The notes below the pieces were generated by a model. That model worked only from the letters and a program-made list of their open reading frames with translations, did no database searches and was not told where the DNA came from. A stretch of DNA of 64,000 bases from Chondrosia reniformis (Eukaryota; Porifera; Demospongiae; Chondrillida; Chondrillidae). Each line of letters opens with the position of its first letter. Positions within the stretch are counted from its first letter, which is position 1. This document shows positions 43,501 through 52,789 of this stretch, piece after piece. The DNA lies in contig OX359190.1 in NCBI GenBank assembly GCA_947172415.1, positions 4,402,001-4,466,000 of the forward strand. The letters are read 5' to 3'. Both the position numbers and the translations under genes were made by a program.

Positions 43501-43981
43501 ACGGTAGTTCATCAGAAACACACGCTGGACATAGCCAATCGTTAATGCAGTCAAGGCTGAGCTGATCGTACTGATCGTTTGACACACGACAGCAGCAGGC
43601 ATGGGTCCACAAGTTACAGACATCGCAGCACAAGCCGCGCTGGTTCTTCTTGACGGGATTCTTGCAGATGGTGCAAGGAAACTTCACCGGCCCTGGGTTT
43701 AGCTCTATATCCCCCGACAGCAACAGAAGCCAGTAGTAGGAAGGGATAGTAGGCGATCGTGACCTACGCGATTGGATGTGAAAATCGGGGCGAAGGTGCG
43801 AATTTCTCATCCACAAGCATTGGACAAATCCAGAATAACTGCCCTCGTTGAAAACCCGCGGTGCGAACAGCAGCTCCCTGTTAGACGATTGGGAGGCTTG
43901 GGGGAGTTCGTAGTAGCCAAAAATCCGGAAAATCAGCAAACAGATCCACAGGTAAGCGCGCAAGAATCTCCATGCCGCCAT
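40574..43981 (-). CDS. LINE polyprotein: 2A-like motif, PHD finger, APE endonuclease, reverse transcriptase
   Basis: An uninterrupted 1135-codon ORF. Order: hydrophobic N-terminus (residues 4-23); 2A-like GDIELNPGP (about 90-98) after YYWLLLLS; PHD-type zinc finger (CTICKNPV ... CCDVCNLWTHACC ... WLCPAC, about 102-155); APE endonuclease (HLNAQCLRNKMDEL, ISETWL, LMGDLNINLL, GSDHLMIF, about 208-440); RT (VTPVPKSGDRHEVNNYRPVSVIPVLAKVFE, IMIDLSKAFDTINHDLL, GVPQGSILGPLLFLLFVNDLP, NLFADDTAIYS, about 680-910); C-terminal thumb region (YLGVEIDRDLTWKAHI). All catalytic residues of APE and RT are present, so it may be active. Ribosome skipping at the 2A would split off a signal-like N-terminal peptide. 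Confidence 0.93.
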   Translation of the reverse strand: MAAWRFLRAYLWICLLIFRIFGYYELPQASQSSNRELLFAPRVFNEGSYSGFVQCLWMRNSHLRPDFHIQSRRSRSPTIPSYYWLLLLSGDIELNPGPVKFPCTICKNPVKKNQRGLCCDVCNLWTHACCCRVSNDQYDQLSLDCINDWLCPACVSDELPFANSRASCLSEELSFAEESLTTDTFRPSPLDISKTSSPLDSCTNKVVFCHLNAQCLRNKMDELRSILTNAKRPAIFGISETWLESDVPDGEVAIPSYKLFRRDRKSRGGGVLVYVPERCKSKRRLDLEDDEIECVWVEVRLNKMTILLGNMYRPPNADLSVFSNFEVMMERVAAECRDVVLMGDLNINLLTPSSQTDRLLLITSENNLKQLISEPTRITDHSQTLLDVLFTSSPDVFSSSGATECVGSDHLMIFGEHIEEVKLPAKVRTVRSFKKCEEKALLSDLESAPWQVIDSFDDVNDKLSYWMTLFLSVVDKHAPLMKVRMKTKNQDDDWIDSGLRSLMRTRNYYRKKHRKTRAEQDWHKFKAIRNEVNRRLRVAKSEHFRRVCKDISHQPRFTWRQLNTALGRKVNGAIDAINWGGRVLAQPSDIANGFVQHFSSSKQSSSTNLECHVQPILSKFSFTAVLEEDVLKKLSQLDERKATGPDSLSAKLLRMVAPAISNSLTSILNASLSQGHFPTEWKEANVTPVPKSGDRHEVNNYRPVSVIPVLAKVFECIVYDQLFEYVEKNRILNEEQAGFRQNRSTQDVLLRATDDWKKALDLGQIVATIMIDLSKAFDTINHDLLLRKLNAYGIQGAELAWFTDYLSGRKQRVVLNSVPSEWARVTMGVPQGSILGPLLFLLFVNDLPDVVQETSINLFADDTAIYSADSDPTVLGERVEKDLGRVALWIYSNGLRLNVAKTQLMVLSRRGRREEADSVRVKIGEVELQQQSCVRYLGVEIDRDLTWKAHIQKVHNQCMGKLAAIRRAGSYLPCHIRKLLYQAFVLPHLDYCSVVWNSCGATLSKRIERVQNYALRLILRKPPLTSSELLRRTLGWTTLEVRRRNALVCQVHRCVTNQAPSYFSSKFTSNSSLHYAKTRGSTKLQLPHPRTKFYHASFEFQGAKMFNNLPTTIRELQERKLFRDAVLRHRRDSDL
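43688..43714 (-). other. 2A-like motif in the LINE
   Basis: GDIELNPGP fits D[VI]ExNPGP and follows a Leu-rich run. 2A-like sequences are known in APE-type LINEs and in trypanosome LINEs; activity here is inferred. Confidence 0.85.
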
Positions 43982-43985
43982 CTTG
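43974..43985 (-). promoter_or_regulatory. TISU-type start (CAAGATGGCGGC) of the LINE
   Basis: Exact match to SAASATGGCGGC with the ATG as LINE start codon, only about 21 nt from the element 5' end. TISU elements combine a YY1 site with efficient initiation on very short leaders. An internal promoter role is inference. Confidence 0.65.
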
Positions 43986-44491
43986 ATCTTGCTATATCAC
44001 AGATCCATCAGATATGTCAGCCCTGACTTCCCACTGCATTGGCTGAGGTGCACTGAGGGAACTACAATTAGGGCAATTCTTTGCCCTAGCTAGCAGATCT
44101 TTGCCTGTGAAATAATATGTGCATATAGGTTTAGAGTCCCTTATTTTAACTGTTTTAGCTTAATGTAGTTAGTAATGTAGTTACCTTTCATATAGCTTAT
44201 TATGCCATCAGTACTTCCAAAGATCACTGGACCAAGACCAAAAAGAGACATTTTACTAAAACTGGATGAAATCCCACCATAAAAGCATTAATTTCCTCTC
44301 AATTATTTCCGATGATTACATTTTAACACTTAAATTAAAAATAATAATGAAAGAATGGTGAAATTGTTAATCAGTTCATAAACGATGACGTAATACCCGT
44401 GTGATGATGACGTAGTACCCCTGTGACGTCACATGACGTCACTCGTTACGATCCGTTGCTGGTCCGTTCTCTTCACTTGATCCTATAATCA

Positions 44492-44744
44492 TTATTAAGC
44501 TACGTAACGTAACACACAGAACATTTAGCCGATAATTTCAATTTGAAAGTCAAACATTGGCCCGAACATCTTGCCAAACCGAATCAGGCGCAATTACTAG
44601 CTAGGTACTTACATAACATATAGACAAACAAAGTACAACTAACTACTGGATTTCTTCTTCCTTGCGCAATTCATAGTAACTTCTATCAAATCTAATATTT
44701 CTTGAAGTTGACTACGTAAATTGTTTCTCGACTTGGTTGCTATG
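44492..44744. other. No gene recognised
   Basis: Non-coding spacer between Merlin and the next repeat. Confidence 0.5.
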
Positions 44745-45202
44745 GATATTACGTCATTAAAATGGCGAATATATTGAAGCCTTGACTTTTGGGCCACGAA
44801 AACCGTCATGCTCAATAATAACGTAATCGCCCTCGCTTCTACAAAAGAATACAGCGCGGAAAATTAGGAGTATTTTCGCTAAAGAAGTAGCCCGAAAACC
44901 TATTTCCTTTTGTAGTTACAGCGGGCAAAAAAGATGAAGAAGAAGATGAAAAAGAAGATGAAGAAGATGAAGAAGAAGAAAACGAAAGTGGGATATTTCA
45001 AAGTTCGTTTATTTACCAACGGAACACGGTCGCTATCCTTAAAGGCCAGTTTATAGCATGGATAGTCTAGTGTTGACTATACATAGCCTTTTTTCGGCCA
45101 TTTTCGGTCTAATTTGGATTTTCGCTCCTATAAACATGTATAGGGAAAGCGAAACAACCCGTACCATTCCTACATAGAGAGTACTATACCGTACTCTCTG
45201 AT
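44745..45202 (-). mobile_element. Non-autonomous Helitron derivative, copy 4, lacks the 3' foldback
   Basis: Body with ACGTCATTAAAATGGCGAAT, a GAAGAAGATG microsatellite, and the 5' hairpin end (CTCTCTGAT) at 45202. The 3' foldback is absent; the break is near 44745. Confidence 0.78.
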
Positions 45203-45636
45203 AAACCACACACAGACACACACACCATCCATCCATTTGCTCCTGAGCTGCGGAAACAGCAATGGGGTGAGGATATGCCAACCATTCAGGCTGGTTCTAC
45301 GTGGCTGGTGGTCTGGATTGACAGAAACGCTGGTGGTTGTGAATCCCCTGCAGATGAAATGTCTGGTGGCAGTACTGACACTGGATCGTTCGCGTGGTGT
45401 AGTGGCGCTGTCATTGGTGATTGGTCAGACCTGCCTGATTCCGCGCTTGTAGCAGTGTAGAGCACTCTCAGCGACAACAAGACACTCTTGTCGTCGTCGC
45501 TTCTTCTCATCTTTGCATGCACTCACCTAATCTCAGCACCGCTTTCTCCCTTCCATTTTATTTGACAACGAATAAAATGTCATACTAAAATGGAAGGGAG
45601 AAAGTGGCGTATATAATCACATGTTAAAGTAGCAGC
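45203..45636. repeat. Spacer with a 74-bp hairpin
   Basis: 45539-45611 has arms CGCTTTCTCCCTTCCATTTT and their complement around a 25-base loop, MITE-like. The open frame 45237-45460 has no recognisable domain and I do not call it a gene. Confidence 0.6.
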
Positions 45637-46060
45637 ATGAAACGTCATAGCGACAGCAGCCTCAAGATTACCAACTTCTTCTTTACCTCTTATGAGCCCA
45701 GTGCGCCATTACCACCGTCAGACGTACGGAAGAAGAGCGACGATCGGAGCATGAACGAAGTCGGCGGCAGGGTTGATTCTGAAGCACGGAAAGATACGAG
45801 AGCGGGGATCGCGTAGCGAGTGGAAGATGCGCTGACAAGGCCAAACATAAGACAGGGTACAACAGTAGATGGGAAAAAGAGCACCCATGGCTTTTCCATT
45901 TCGACGGAGAGGGGAGATATTGCAAGCTTTGCCGCAAGTTTGACACCAAGAACTGACAAAATCAGTCGAAGGTATGGAACATAGAAGCATGCACAACTAT
46001 ACTTAAAGATGTACTTGTAAGGCACAAGCTATCCAAGATGCTCAGGGAAGCACTAAGAGT
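45637..46060 (+). pseudogene. N-terminal fragment of a hAT-type gene (TTF/ZNF862-like)
   Basis: Plus strand reads 'MKRHSDSSLKITNFF' then, after a frameshift near 45840, 'YNSRWEKEHPWLFHFDGEGRYCKLCRKFDTKN' and 'SKVWNIEACTT', followed by 'RHKLSKML'. W-x-W/C-x2-C spacing with a later KVW matches the TTF-like finger of ZNF862-type hAT derivatives. The catalytic core is absent. Short and broken, a relic. Confidence 0.6.
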
Positions 46061-47397
46061 ATATCCACTGGAACAGAAGGTGTACGTAGTAATAAAACCT
46101 ATGAGGGAATAAGTGTATATAATTTTTAAGGCCAACAAGTTATAAAAGACATGCATTAAAAGGTAGGGTATCCAAGGTCAAACATGAAAGTAGTCTAATT
46201 TGTTTTAATACAGTAATAGTCAGCAAGTCCACCTAGTTAAAGCTGGAAATCACACTAAACTGGATTTGCAGGGCTATCTTTTAAGATACGCGCAAATTAC
46301 TAGAAGCGAAAATTCCGTGAATGTAGGTATGTGACCTAAAAGTTTGTTCGTACAATTGCCTTCATGTGGTGAGTTCTTTTAGGACTAGTATTGAATGAAA
46401 TGGCTTTGGCGACGTCGTGGGCTGTCTGGAGCTCTTCACTCCCGATTCTACCCATTATACTTAATCTGCTTAAGCAAAGACTTGTCGGCGACTTTTAAAC
46501 TTACTAATTAGGACACTACCTGGTTTGCGACTAATGCATGGGATGTGTACAGCTTCACTCACTTAGCATGATATTCAGGGGCAGCAGGGTGAAGTTGATC
46601 CTTGGCACTTATTTTGAAATGAGTGTGTCTGCTTATGTTGGCTGGGAAGTTGAATGTTTCCAGTGATTTTGGACTAGATAGTAAAGAAAAGTAATCACTG
46701 CATGTAGGAGGTTTATAAGATTAAAGTTGTATGGTTATGGCATGTTAAACCTAAATCCTATCCATTCCATTGTTAGTTAACATGTGCCAGTTTGTATGAG
46801 TGTGTGTCTGTGTGTGCCTGAGAGGCCCAGATTGGTGTATACGTTTTGGGGCCAGCCTGCATGAGCAAGTCCCATGCATGCACACATACAATGCGCATCT
46901 GGTAGTCATTGATTTTTTGACCACTTAATATGGCTTCCATTATCCCCGGACAACATGTCATCTATCTTCCATGCTTTTGCTCCTGGATTAACTTGTACCT
47001 ATTATTTAGTATAAACTAATTGACATCTGTTATCATTACTTTGGACTAAACTGCAGTAAAATCAAGATATAACTAGACGGGACATAATAAAATAACATTT
47101 TTTTAATTACAATGCACAATTAATTATACATTCTGTATAGCAGGAAAATTTGGCAGGCAAAATGCCCGATTTTAGCATTTGGTGAGTTTTCAGATTGCCT
47201 CGTAACTATGATGCAATTGTTATGTTTGAAATCAATAACTGCATTTGTGAATTTGGCCAAGAATTAAATTTGGCGAGCTTAAAACTACTTGCCAAATCAC
47301 AAAATTTAAGTCCTCACTAAATTTTCCCACTATACGGTAATCACTAAGATTCAATCCAACATGCATATCTATCTTTAAATGCATTCTTCCATGCAGC
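46061..47397. other. No gene recognised
   Basis: AT-rich, no convincing ORF or repeat structure. Confidence 0.5.
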
Positions 47398-47515
47398 GTA
47401 ATGGAGGAGATACAGCAAGGAACAGATTCACGGCAAGGAGCGGATTCACAGCAAGGAGTGGATTCACAGCAAGGAGCGGATTTACAAGAGCAAAGAGTGG
47501 ATTAACAGCAAGGAA
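47398..47515 (+). repeat. 18-bp minisatellite, about six units
   Basis: Units like CAGCAAGGAGCGGATTCA repeat; in one frame they encode ARSGFT, on the other strand LLAVNP. A 65-codon ORF (47379-47576) contains them, but nothing shows it is a gene. Confidence 0.8.
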
Positions 47516-47817
47516 TATACTGTCAGCAAGGGATAAAACCACTGAAGTTACAGCAAAAAAATTAAATATAGGATAGAGGAATTCGAACAGAAATTCAAAA
47601 TACTGCAACAGATATTTTACGGGTGGAGTTTGTTATCAATACTTACCCTGACTTGTTAAAATGGCAGTCTTCATGTTTGAAGGAATATATGAGCACAAAA
47701 AGATGGATGTAATGATTCCTACCTACATTGACAGTCACAAAAATTAAGTTTCCTACTAAGGACTTCTCACCCTTAACTCCTCAATTTATGTTGTTACAAT
47801 TGTTGTCCTTTATTTAG

Positions 47818-48230
47818 GGGCTGCCACAGGGAGCCCCTTATTTTGTTTTAATTTGCCGATTACATTGTATGGCTTCATGTTACGGAAAGATATATATATA
47901 TATCCATATATATAATACGGGTTGATACGCAACTATTATAACACTTTATTTATACGTCGATATATATTTAATACAGGTTCATATATACGCAACTATTATA
48001 ATACTTTATAATACTTAATTTATACGTCAATACATCGTTTTACAAATGGCGGCGTTTAGGAAGCTTTAGTTACGAAGCTTTTCTGTCGCTATTTATAATG
48101 TTCAGGACACTTAAGCGTCCTCAATCGTTAGGATTAAGAATATATATATTAAAGCCCAACGATGCGGCCAAGTAGTTTGAGTTAATTCAGGGGGCGGTAG
48201 TCCCACGAGTTTTTAAACTCGAACTACTTG
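47818..48230 (-). repeat. Hairpin-ended repeat family B, full copy
   Basis: One end (47818-47840) is a hairpin GGGGCTgccacaggGAGCCCC. The other (48169-48230) is the complex hairpin with outer stem CAAGTAGTT/AACTACTTG. Between them lie a TA microsatellite, GGCGGCGTT, TATTTATAATG and the near-palindrome AGGACACTTAAGCGTCCT. No coding capacity. Confidence 0.8.
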
Positions 48231-50200
48231 TTTAGTGTAATATGTAATTTTTGCAAAATGAATATAAAAATGAGTAGCAATCGTGAGGCTTATTTGTATT
48301 TTTCATACTAAGAAGTTTCCATGCATCCAGATTATCTATATAAGCTCATTCTGAATTAAATAATTATAAATAATTTATAGCATACATGTAGCATATAAGA
48401 CAGATAAACATTGTTATGCTTATATAGCCACAAGGAATATTCTATGACTTTGTACATGTTTCTATAGCTGGCTTGCATTTCTGACTGCCAACTACAGTAT
48501 TTAAGATTGTTACTGATTTAATTGTGCATGCATGCATGGAGTTTTAAGAAACTCAAAAACATTACATAATATATAAATCTCCAGAAAAAAAATCTTTTTC
48601 AATTTCATTGAGTGTAAACAAGCATGTTTCATCAGTTTCATGATAATGAACAGTTAACCATTTATATCTAATACTTGAGAAAATAGTCCCCTCTTACCAC
48701 CGCAGAGATCCACCCTCATTAAATTGGTGTTTGATCTTTACCATTCCCAATAGTGATGGTTTAGAAAAAACAACAAACAATTGCTGATGAGCTAAATGGA
48801 TGCTCTCTTTCTTTTGAACTTTCAGTAATGATTGTTGAAAACTCCTTCAGCAGTTCCAACACTGGTCTTGGTTTCCCTTTTTCTGTCATGTTTATCTTTA
48901 TTCCTTTCTGTTGATATACCAATGTTCGAAGTTGTACCGGCCTGATTGCTTTGTTGAAAGTAAACTTAATTTACTTTGCTAGAAGTAATAATTATACTAT
49001 TAAGCCTACCGAAGATGACAACTTGGACTAATCCAAAGAATTAACAGGTGATTCACCGGATGCAATACACATCCAAATTAAACAAATATCCTGTCGATTG
49101 AGACTCAAAGACGAGGTGGAACCAGTTAATTACAATAGTTTCATAGCAACTGTTGAGGTAAGGCCTGTTTTTATCGTCTTTCTTGGCGTTCATGTGTAAA
49201 ACAGAAAATTGGGCGTTTATGCCATGTGCCCGGAGCAATCGGCAACTGGTCTACCTCTGAGAATGTTATGAGGCACTAGTAAGTTGTGAGGCAGCCTTTT
49301 TCTTTAACAACGACGTGAGTGGTTATTTGCTACATAAACTAAAGCAGCAGTATACCAATAGGAAATTTTCTATGGAAAATTGGCAATGTATTCTTGAGAT
49401 GGTAGAGGAGACTGAACTGAAACATTACATATATAGATGCAGAATATATGGGAAAATGGTTGGGTTTTAATCATCACTTTCCAAGTGTAACTTAACAATG
49501 ATTGTGAATGTTTTGGATTCAGGAGGGGTTAATGGAAACCGTAGAGTTGAAGAGGCGTATAACCAAAGGAATACAAGGGTAGACGTGCTAATAGGAAGTC
49601 CATGAAGAAGCCGTGTGAAAGACCTTACTTTCATTAAATCATAAGGCTTTGGTTACTTTAAGGATAACCTACGAAGGATGAATAAAAAGAAGTCTCCCAA
49701 AAAGCGTGCATTGTATATAAATAAACATGAAACTTCGAGATAATGAGACCAACTCAATGAAAAGTGTTCGATTTAATTACTATTAGACAGCTCGAGTTAG
49801 AACAGACCCATTTGACATGTTAGAGTGCGTTTTCGATGGTAATAGGAACTCATGCGATGAAAGTGACTTGCTGCTACCGTCTACAAATGGATTATAGGAA
49901 GAAATTGAATCAGAGGATGATGAAATAAAAATGGATAGTACAAATTTCAATGCAGTTGACATTTATGATGACAGTAACCTTGCAGATACAGTTCTTGAAA
50001 TACCTATAGTAAGTATATAATAAATAGATGTGCAACTGGATTAAACACAATCTGAGATACACATGCAGCCTCGGATTTCAAAGTTTAAGCACACTAACTA
50101 TCTTGCTAGCTATATTATGGGAATATATATATGGTGTATGTTACAATATACACTAGTAATCAAATTTATATTATAATATAATCAATTTGAAAGTGTCAGT
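48231..50200. other. No gene identified; a few exon-like open stretches
   Basis: 49052-49155 (after AATTAACAG, before GTAAGG) reads 'AIHIQIKQISCRLRLKDEVEPVNYNSFIATVE'; 49800-50008 reads an acidic stretch with 'EIESEDDEIKMDS' before GTAAGT. These could be exons of an eroded gene or TE. I recognise no domain. Confidence 0.3.
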
Positions 50201-50928
50201 ATCAGAGAGTACGGTAGTTCTCTCTATGTAGGGATGGTACCGGTTGTTTCGTTTCACTATACATTTGTATAGGAGTAAAAAAAGAAATAGGCTGAAAACC
50301 GCCGCTATTTATAGTTAAAAATAGACCAGACATGCTATAAATTGGCCTTTAAGGCAAGCGACCATGTTCCAAATGCAAATGAACGAAGTTTGAAATATCC
50401 CATTTTCGCTTTCTCCTTCATCTTCTTCGCCCGCTGTAACTACACATTGAAATAAGCTTTCGGGATACTTTTTAAGTGAAAATACTCCAAATTTTCCGCA
50501 CTGTTTTCTTTTGTAGAAGCGAAAGCAATAACGTTTATATTGAGCATGACGGTTTTCGTGGCCCAAGAGTCAAGGCTTCAATAAATTCCCAATTTTAATG
50601 GTGTCGTATACAGTCGAAGATTGCAAAACCAAAATGGTATATTATCTAATTCCTAACTTATGCTCCATAAAAAGTACAGAAACTAGAGAATTATAAACAT
50701 TTTCCCCAAGAATAGTAGAAGATGTAGGGAGGGCACAAAAAGCACAGAGACAAGAAAGGGATGTTACACAGTGAAGCATTCTTTATGCATGAATCCTACA
50801 AGCAAGGGTGTTGTATGATTCATGCATAAATAATTCTTCACTGTGTAACATCCCTTTCTTGTTTGTGTGCTTTTTGTGCCATCCCTACATCTAGTACTAT
50901 TTTTGTAGAAAATTTATATTGTTCTCTA
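50201..50928 (+). mobile_element. Non-autonomous Helitron derivative, copy 5, full length
   Basis: 5' end ATCAGAGAGTACGG with hairpin, TGTAGGGATGGTAC, body, GCTCCATAAAAAGTACAGAA, 3' foldback, end GTTCTCTA. No target duplication visible. It points towards copy 6. Confidence 0.83.
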
Positions 50929-50951
50929 ATATTTATATATGTATATATATA

Positions 50952-51711
50952 TTAAATATTAAAAATTTTCTACAAAAATAGTGAAGATGTAGGGATGGCA
51001 CAAAAAATAGAGAAACAAGAAAGGGATGTTACACAGTGAAGTATTAGCTATGCATGAATCGTACAACACCCTTGCTTGTAGGATTCATGTATAGCTAATA
51101 CTTCACTGTGTAACATCCCTTTCTTGTTTCTCTACTTTTTGTGCCATCCCTACATCTTCACTATTTTTGTAGCAAATTTTTAATATTTCTAGTTTCTGTA
51201 CTTTTTATGGAGTATGGGCTAGGAATTAAAATTGTATACCATATTGGTTTCGCAATCTTCGACTGAATATGACGTCATTAAAATGGCGAAATTATTGAGG
51301 CCTTGACTCTGGGGCCATGAAAACCATCATACTCAATAATAGCATTATCGCTCTCGCTTCTGCAAAAGAATACAGCTCGGAAAATTTGCAATAATTTCGT
51401 TAAACAATTAGTCCAAAACCTTATATAGTTTTTTAGTTATGGTTGACGAAGAAGAAGAAGAATAAGAAGAATAATAAGAAGAATATGAAGAAAACGAAAA
51501 TGGGAATTTTTAAAGTTTATTATTTCGCCAGCAGGACATATTCGCTTGCTTTTAAGGCCTATTTAGAGTATGTATATTGTATATTTAGCTATACATAGCC
51601 TTGTTTTGTCGATTTTCGGCCTATTTCGGGATTTTGCTCCTATGCTGATGTATGGGGAAAACGAAAAAAACGCGTCATCCCTACATAGGGAGTACTACCG
51701 TACTCCCTGAT
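50952..51711 (-). mobile_element. Non-autonomous Helitron derivative, copy 6, full length
   Basis: Same family in opposite orientation: 3' foldback first, then body with GAAGAAGAAT stretch, 5' hairpin ending CCCTGAT at 51711. Its 3' end lies about 24 bp from that of copy 5, so the two are tail-to-tail. Confidence 0.83.
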
Positions 51712-51949
51712 ATAGTGCAAGTTACTAACAAATATATAAAATATTAAAATTACAATCAAGTACTACACAGTACAAGTTACAAATTTATGAGGTCCAAGTG
51801 ACTATATAATATATATACTAGCTACACATGCAGTAGTAGTTACAAAAAGTTAAAAAAGTTATAAGAGATCCAAGATCCCAAAGATATTTTAAACAGTACA
51901 GTACCATGATATATGTCGGTTTCAAAGTTATCTGACAAACAGAAAGTTT
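51712..51949. repeat. Dispersed repeat shared with the 63.4-kb region
   Basis: 51715-51860 (AAAATTACAATCAAGTACTA, CACAGTACAAGTTACAAATT) matches 63370-63500 in the same orientation and the left arm at 58900-59050 inverted. Confidence 0.7.
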
Positions 51950-52372
51950 TAGGGGCTACCCTTATATTGTTTTTAGGGGCTGCCGCAGGCATCCCCCTGT
52001 ATTGTTTTCATAACGCGATTTATGTATGGCTTCATGTTACGGATATATATATATATATAAATATATATATAATACGAGTTCATACGCAACTATTATAACA
52101 CAGTTTATACGTCGATATATGTATAACACGAGTTCATACGCAACTATTGTAACACTTAATTTATACGTCAATACATCGTTTTTGCAAATGGCAGAGTTCA
52201 GTAAGCTTTAGTTAACGAAGCTTTTCTGTCGCTATTTATAATTTTCAGGACACTTAAGCGTCCTCAATCGTTAGGATTAAGAATAGTATATCAAAGCCCA
52301 ACGATGCGGCCAAGTAGTTCGAGTAAATTCGGGGGGCGGGAGCCCCACGAGTTTTTAAACTCGAACTACTTG
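51950..52372 (-). repeat. Hairpin-ended repeat family B, full copy
   Basis: Same layout as 47818-48230: GGGGCTGCCGCAGG end, TATGGCTTCATGTTACGG, TA run, GGACACTTAAGCGTCC, and the terminal module 52311-52372 with a perfect 14-bp outer stem. Confidence 0.82.
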
Positions 52373-52680
52373 TTTTCATTTGCCGATTACGTTGTATGGC
52401 TTCATGTTATATATATATATATATATATGTATAGATATAATACAGGTGGTTACACGACTATTATAACACTTAATTTATACGGCGATGTATGTCTAATACT
52501 GGTTCAGACGGAATTATTATAACACTTAATTTATACTTCTATACATGGTTTTTGCAAATGGCGGCCTTCATGAATCTGAAGCTTTTCTACCATGTTCAGG
52601 TCATTTAAGCGTCCAGAATCTCTTGGATTACCACTAGATAGCCATATTGTAGCCCAATGAAGTGGCCGAGTACTTTTAAT
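52373..52680 (-). repeat. Hairpin-ended repeat family B, copy lacking the terminal module
   Basis: Follows the previous copy directly: TGCCGATTACGTTGTATGGC, TA run, GGCGGCCTTCATGAA, then decays at GGTCATTTAAGCGTCC. Confidence 0.7.
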
Positions 52681-52789
52681 TAGAAGCGCAATGAAAAAGA
52701 CAAATAAGGTTGGTCAATATCTATGAATCCTCTTTTGATTCAAGTAAATACTGTAATACTGCGTGTGTCTAGGCCTATGTCCGTCTTGA

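Larger units (their letters stand above)
40391..44002 (-). mobile_element. Full-length APE-type LINE (CR1/L2 group) with 2A motif
   Basis: The boundaries follow from rejoining Merlin coding (GATGGAT at the 5' side, ATCGG at the 3' side). The leader is about 21 nt and the 3' end is a short (ATCT)n-type repeat after AAAATTCTAT. Target duplication is absent or 2 bp, as in CR1-group elements. It looks like the youngest element in the window. Confidence 0.9.
39571..44251 (-). pseudogene. Merlin (ISXO2-like) transposase, 4 exon pieces around a LINE
   Basis: Exon 1 44251-44185 (MSLFGLGPVIFGSTDG), intron 44184-44105 (GTAACT to TTTCACAG), exon 2 44104-44003 plus 40390-40092 split by the LINE, intron 40091-40021 (GTACAC to CTCTAG), exon 3 40020-39571. 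Zinc ribbon: NCPNCSS ... DG then RWRCPNANCRK, which rejoin across the LINE in frame. Then 'SFFEKSRITLQKWLILLYWW', 'VVQIDESQFRHKPK', 'EKWVFGMVDTS', 'TTIHSDE', 'VNHSVNFVAPNGVHTQNVESYWSRSKLKLKRMKG' and 'YLDEFMWRERFG', the ISXO2 signature. One nonsense codon (39847-39849, Trp expected). Introns 80 and 71 bp. Confidence 0.88.
39220..44483 (-). mobile_element. Merlin DNA transposon with 8-bp target duplication, split by a LINE
   Basis: Inverted repeats of about 70 bp: left starts GGATAAAGTGAAGAGAACGG, right as reverse complement GGATCAAGTGAAGAGAACGG. TATAATCA flanks both ends (39212-39219, 44484-44491), as expected for Merlin (8-9 bp). Inside is a spliced ISXO2-like transposase gene in minus orientation. 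Confidence 0.92.

Noticed and set aside
45237-45460. Two overlapping plus-strand ORFs of 60-71 codons
   Set aside because: No recognisable domain, no splice context and no second copy.
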